In this document: piece after piece, positions 6,293 through 7,192 of the stretch
Layout of the letters: each line of letters opens with the position of its first letter
Numbering within the stretch: position 1 is the first letter of the stretch
From: a bacterium
Lineage (GTDB): Bacteria > Patescibacteriota > Minisyncoccia > Phycocordibacterales > Phycocordibacteraceae
NCBI GenBank assembly: GCA_021780575.1
Contig: JAJXYL010000047.1
Location: 1-7,192, forward strand
DNA length: 7,192 bases
Direction of reading: 5' to 3'
The notes under the pieces: generated by a model
What the model saw: the letters and a program-made list of their open reading frames with translations, nothing else
Databases searched by the model: none
Told to the model about the DNA's origin: nothing
Made by a program: the position numbers and the translations under genes

Positions 6293-7192
6293 ATGAGTGA
6301 CCAGAACCTAATGGAAAAAATAGTCTCTCTCGCGAAGCGCCGCGGTTTCGTTTTCCCGGGTTCCGAGATATACGGCGGCCTCGCCGGCACCTTTGACTAT
6401 GGCCCCCTCGGCGTCACCCTCAAAAAAAACATTGAGGACCTTTGGTGGCGTCGTTTTGTTGAGAGACGCGACGACATGTTCGGCATCGACTCGGCAATCC
6501 TGATGAACCCGAAGGTGTGGGAAGCGAGCGGGCACACCACGACTTTTAATGATCCGCTCGTCACTGATACGAAGACAAAAAAACGTTACCGTGCCGACCA
6601 TTTATTGGAAGAAGCGGGGATAAACCCTGCCGGCATGACGCTGAAGCAGATGGGCGAAGCGATTCTCGTTAACGGCCTCAAGAGTCCTGAGGGCAATGAT
6701 TTATCCGCGCCGCAGCAATTTAACATGATGTTCAAAACGTCGGTCGGCTCGACCGACGGTACCGACACCCTCGTATACTTGCGGCCGGAGACGGCCCAGG
6801 GCATGTTCGTCAATTTTAAGAATGTCCTTGATTCAGTCCATCCCAAACTGCCGTTTGGGCTCGCACAGATCGGTTCCGCGTTCCGCAACGAAATCGCGCC
6901 GCGCGAATTCCTGTTTCGCGTGCGCGAGCTCGAGATAATGGAATTCGAGTATTTCCTCGCAGAGAAAGAGTGGAAGTCCACGTTTGAAATGTGGCGTTCC
7001 GAAATGCACGCCTGGTTCGCTGAACTCAATTTTGCCAAAGAGGACATACAGGAGATTGAGGTCGAGGGGAATGATCGAGCCCACTACTCAAAGCGCACAC
7101 TCGATTTCTATTTCAGGTATCCTTCCGGATTCAAAGAAATCGGTGGCATCGCGTACCGTACGGACTTCGATTTGAAAAACCATATTGAAAAG
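6293..7192 (+). CDS. glyS: Glycyl-tRNA synthetase, single-chain type, N-terminal 300 residues (3' end outside window)
   Basis: The frame stays open from the ATG at 6293 to the last base of the window. The product is the homodimeric (eukaryote/archaea-like) class II GlyRS that charges tRNA-Gly, not the bacterial alpha2-beta2 form. Visible signatures are KRRGFVFPGSEIYGGLAG (16-32) and DYGPLGVTLKKNI (35-47); the motif-1 region around MNPKVWEASGH (71-81); RYRADHL (98-104); FNMMFKTSVG (143-152); LRPETAQGMFVNFKN (163-177); and motif 2, FRNEIAPREFLFRVRE (197-212), which holds the ATP-contacting Arg. The last visible block (about 258-300) is the conserved region before motif 3; motif 3 and the anticodon-binding domain lie beyond the window. 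Cys pairs expected near residues 91-95 and 131-135 in zinc-bearing relatives are absent. The start could also be the ATG at 6311, giving MEKIVSLAKRRG; neither has a strong Shine-Dalgarno site. Confidence 0.96.
   Translation, partial: MSDQNLMEKIVSLAKRRGFVFPGSEIYGGLAGTFDYGPLGVTLKKNIEDLWWRRFVERRDDMFGIDSAILMNPKVWEASGHTTTFNDPLVTDTKTKKRYRADHLLEEAGINPAGMTLKQMGEAILVNGLKSPEGNDLSAPQQFNMMFKTSVGSTDGTDTLVYLRPETAQGMFVNFKNVLDSVHPKLPFGLAQIGSAFRNEIAPREFLFRVRELEIMEFEYFLAEKEWKSTFEMWRSEMHAWFAELNFAKEDIQEIEVEGNDRAHYSKRTLDFYFRYPSGFKEIGGIAYRTDFDLKNHIEK

Noticed and set aside
1..7192. UGA recoded as glycine (Gracilibacteria/SR1 code)
   Set aside because: Glycine positions in the conserved motifs use GGN codons, and TGA ends recO and the small ORF at sensible points, so the standard stop use holds.

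Overview
The window looks like an ordinary housekeeping segment from a member of the Patescibacteria (Candidate Phyla Radiation), most likely a Parcubacteria lineage. This rests on three things. The 627-aa cysteine-free membrane protein with Ig/DUF11-like repeats resembles a protein I remember as recurrent in parcubacterial genomes. RecO is short (189 aa) and lacks zinc ligands. The isoleucyl-tRNA synthetase is of the eukaryotic-like IleRS2 kind. No rRNA or marker-gene phylogeny is available here, so the lineage is an inference. TGA acts as a normal stop (small ORF, recO), which argues against the UGA-glycine code of Gracilibacteria/SR1.

Layout, all on the plus strand: the 3' end of argS (2-472); a 120-nt gap with an imperfect hairpin (481-518); a small basic unknown ORF with a good ribosome binding site (593-856); a strong intrinsic terminator (862-900); ileS (929-3751); recO (3741-4310), overlapping ileS by 11 nt; a single-pass membrane protein with a large beta-rich exterior (4324-6207); a weak terminator (about 6254-6274); and the first 300 codons of glyS (6293 to the window end). 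No gene-free stretch exceeds 300 bases, and I see no tRNA, rRNA, CRISPR array, mobile element or attachment site.

Three of the five or six genes are aminoacyl-tRNA synthetases (Arg, Ile, Gly) supplying translation, and recO serves recombination repair. The membrane protein is the only gene likely to act at the cell surface. The terminator at 862-900 isolates ileS from upstream transcription. ileS and recO are translationally coupled. The membrane protein appears to have its own promoter, whose extended -10 overlaps the recO stop codon and should give a leaderless mRNA.

I did not find a convincing new multi-gene system. The points worth a second look are the GXHH form of the IleRS HIGH signature (a swap associated with mupirocin hyper-resistance in IleRS2 enzymes), eroded zinc ligands in both IleRS and GlyRS, -10-like elements pressed against start codons, the uncharacterised surface protein, and the small basic ORF flanked by hairpins.
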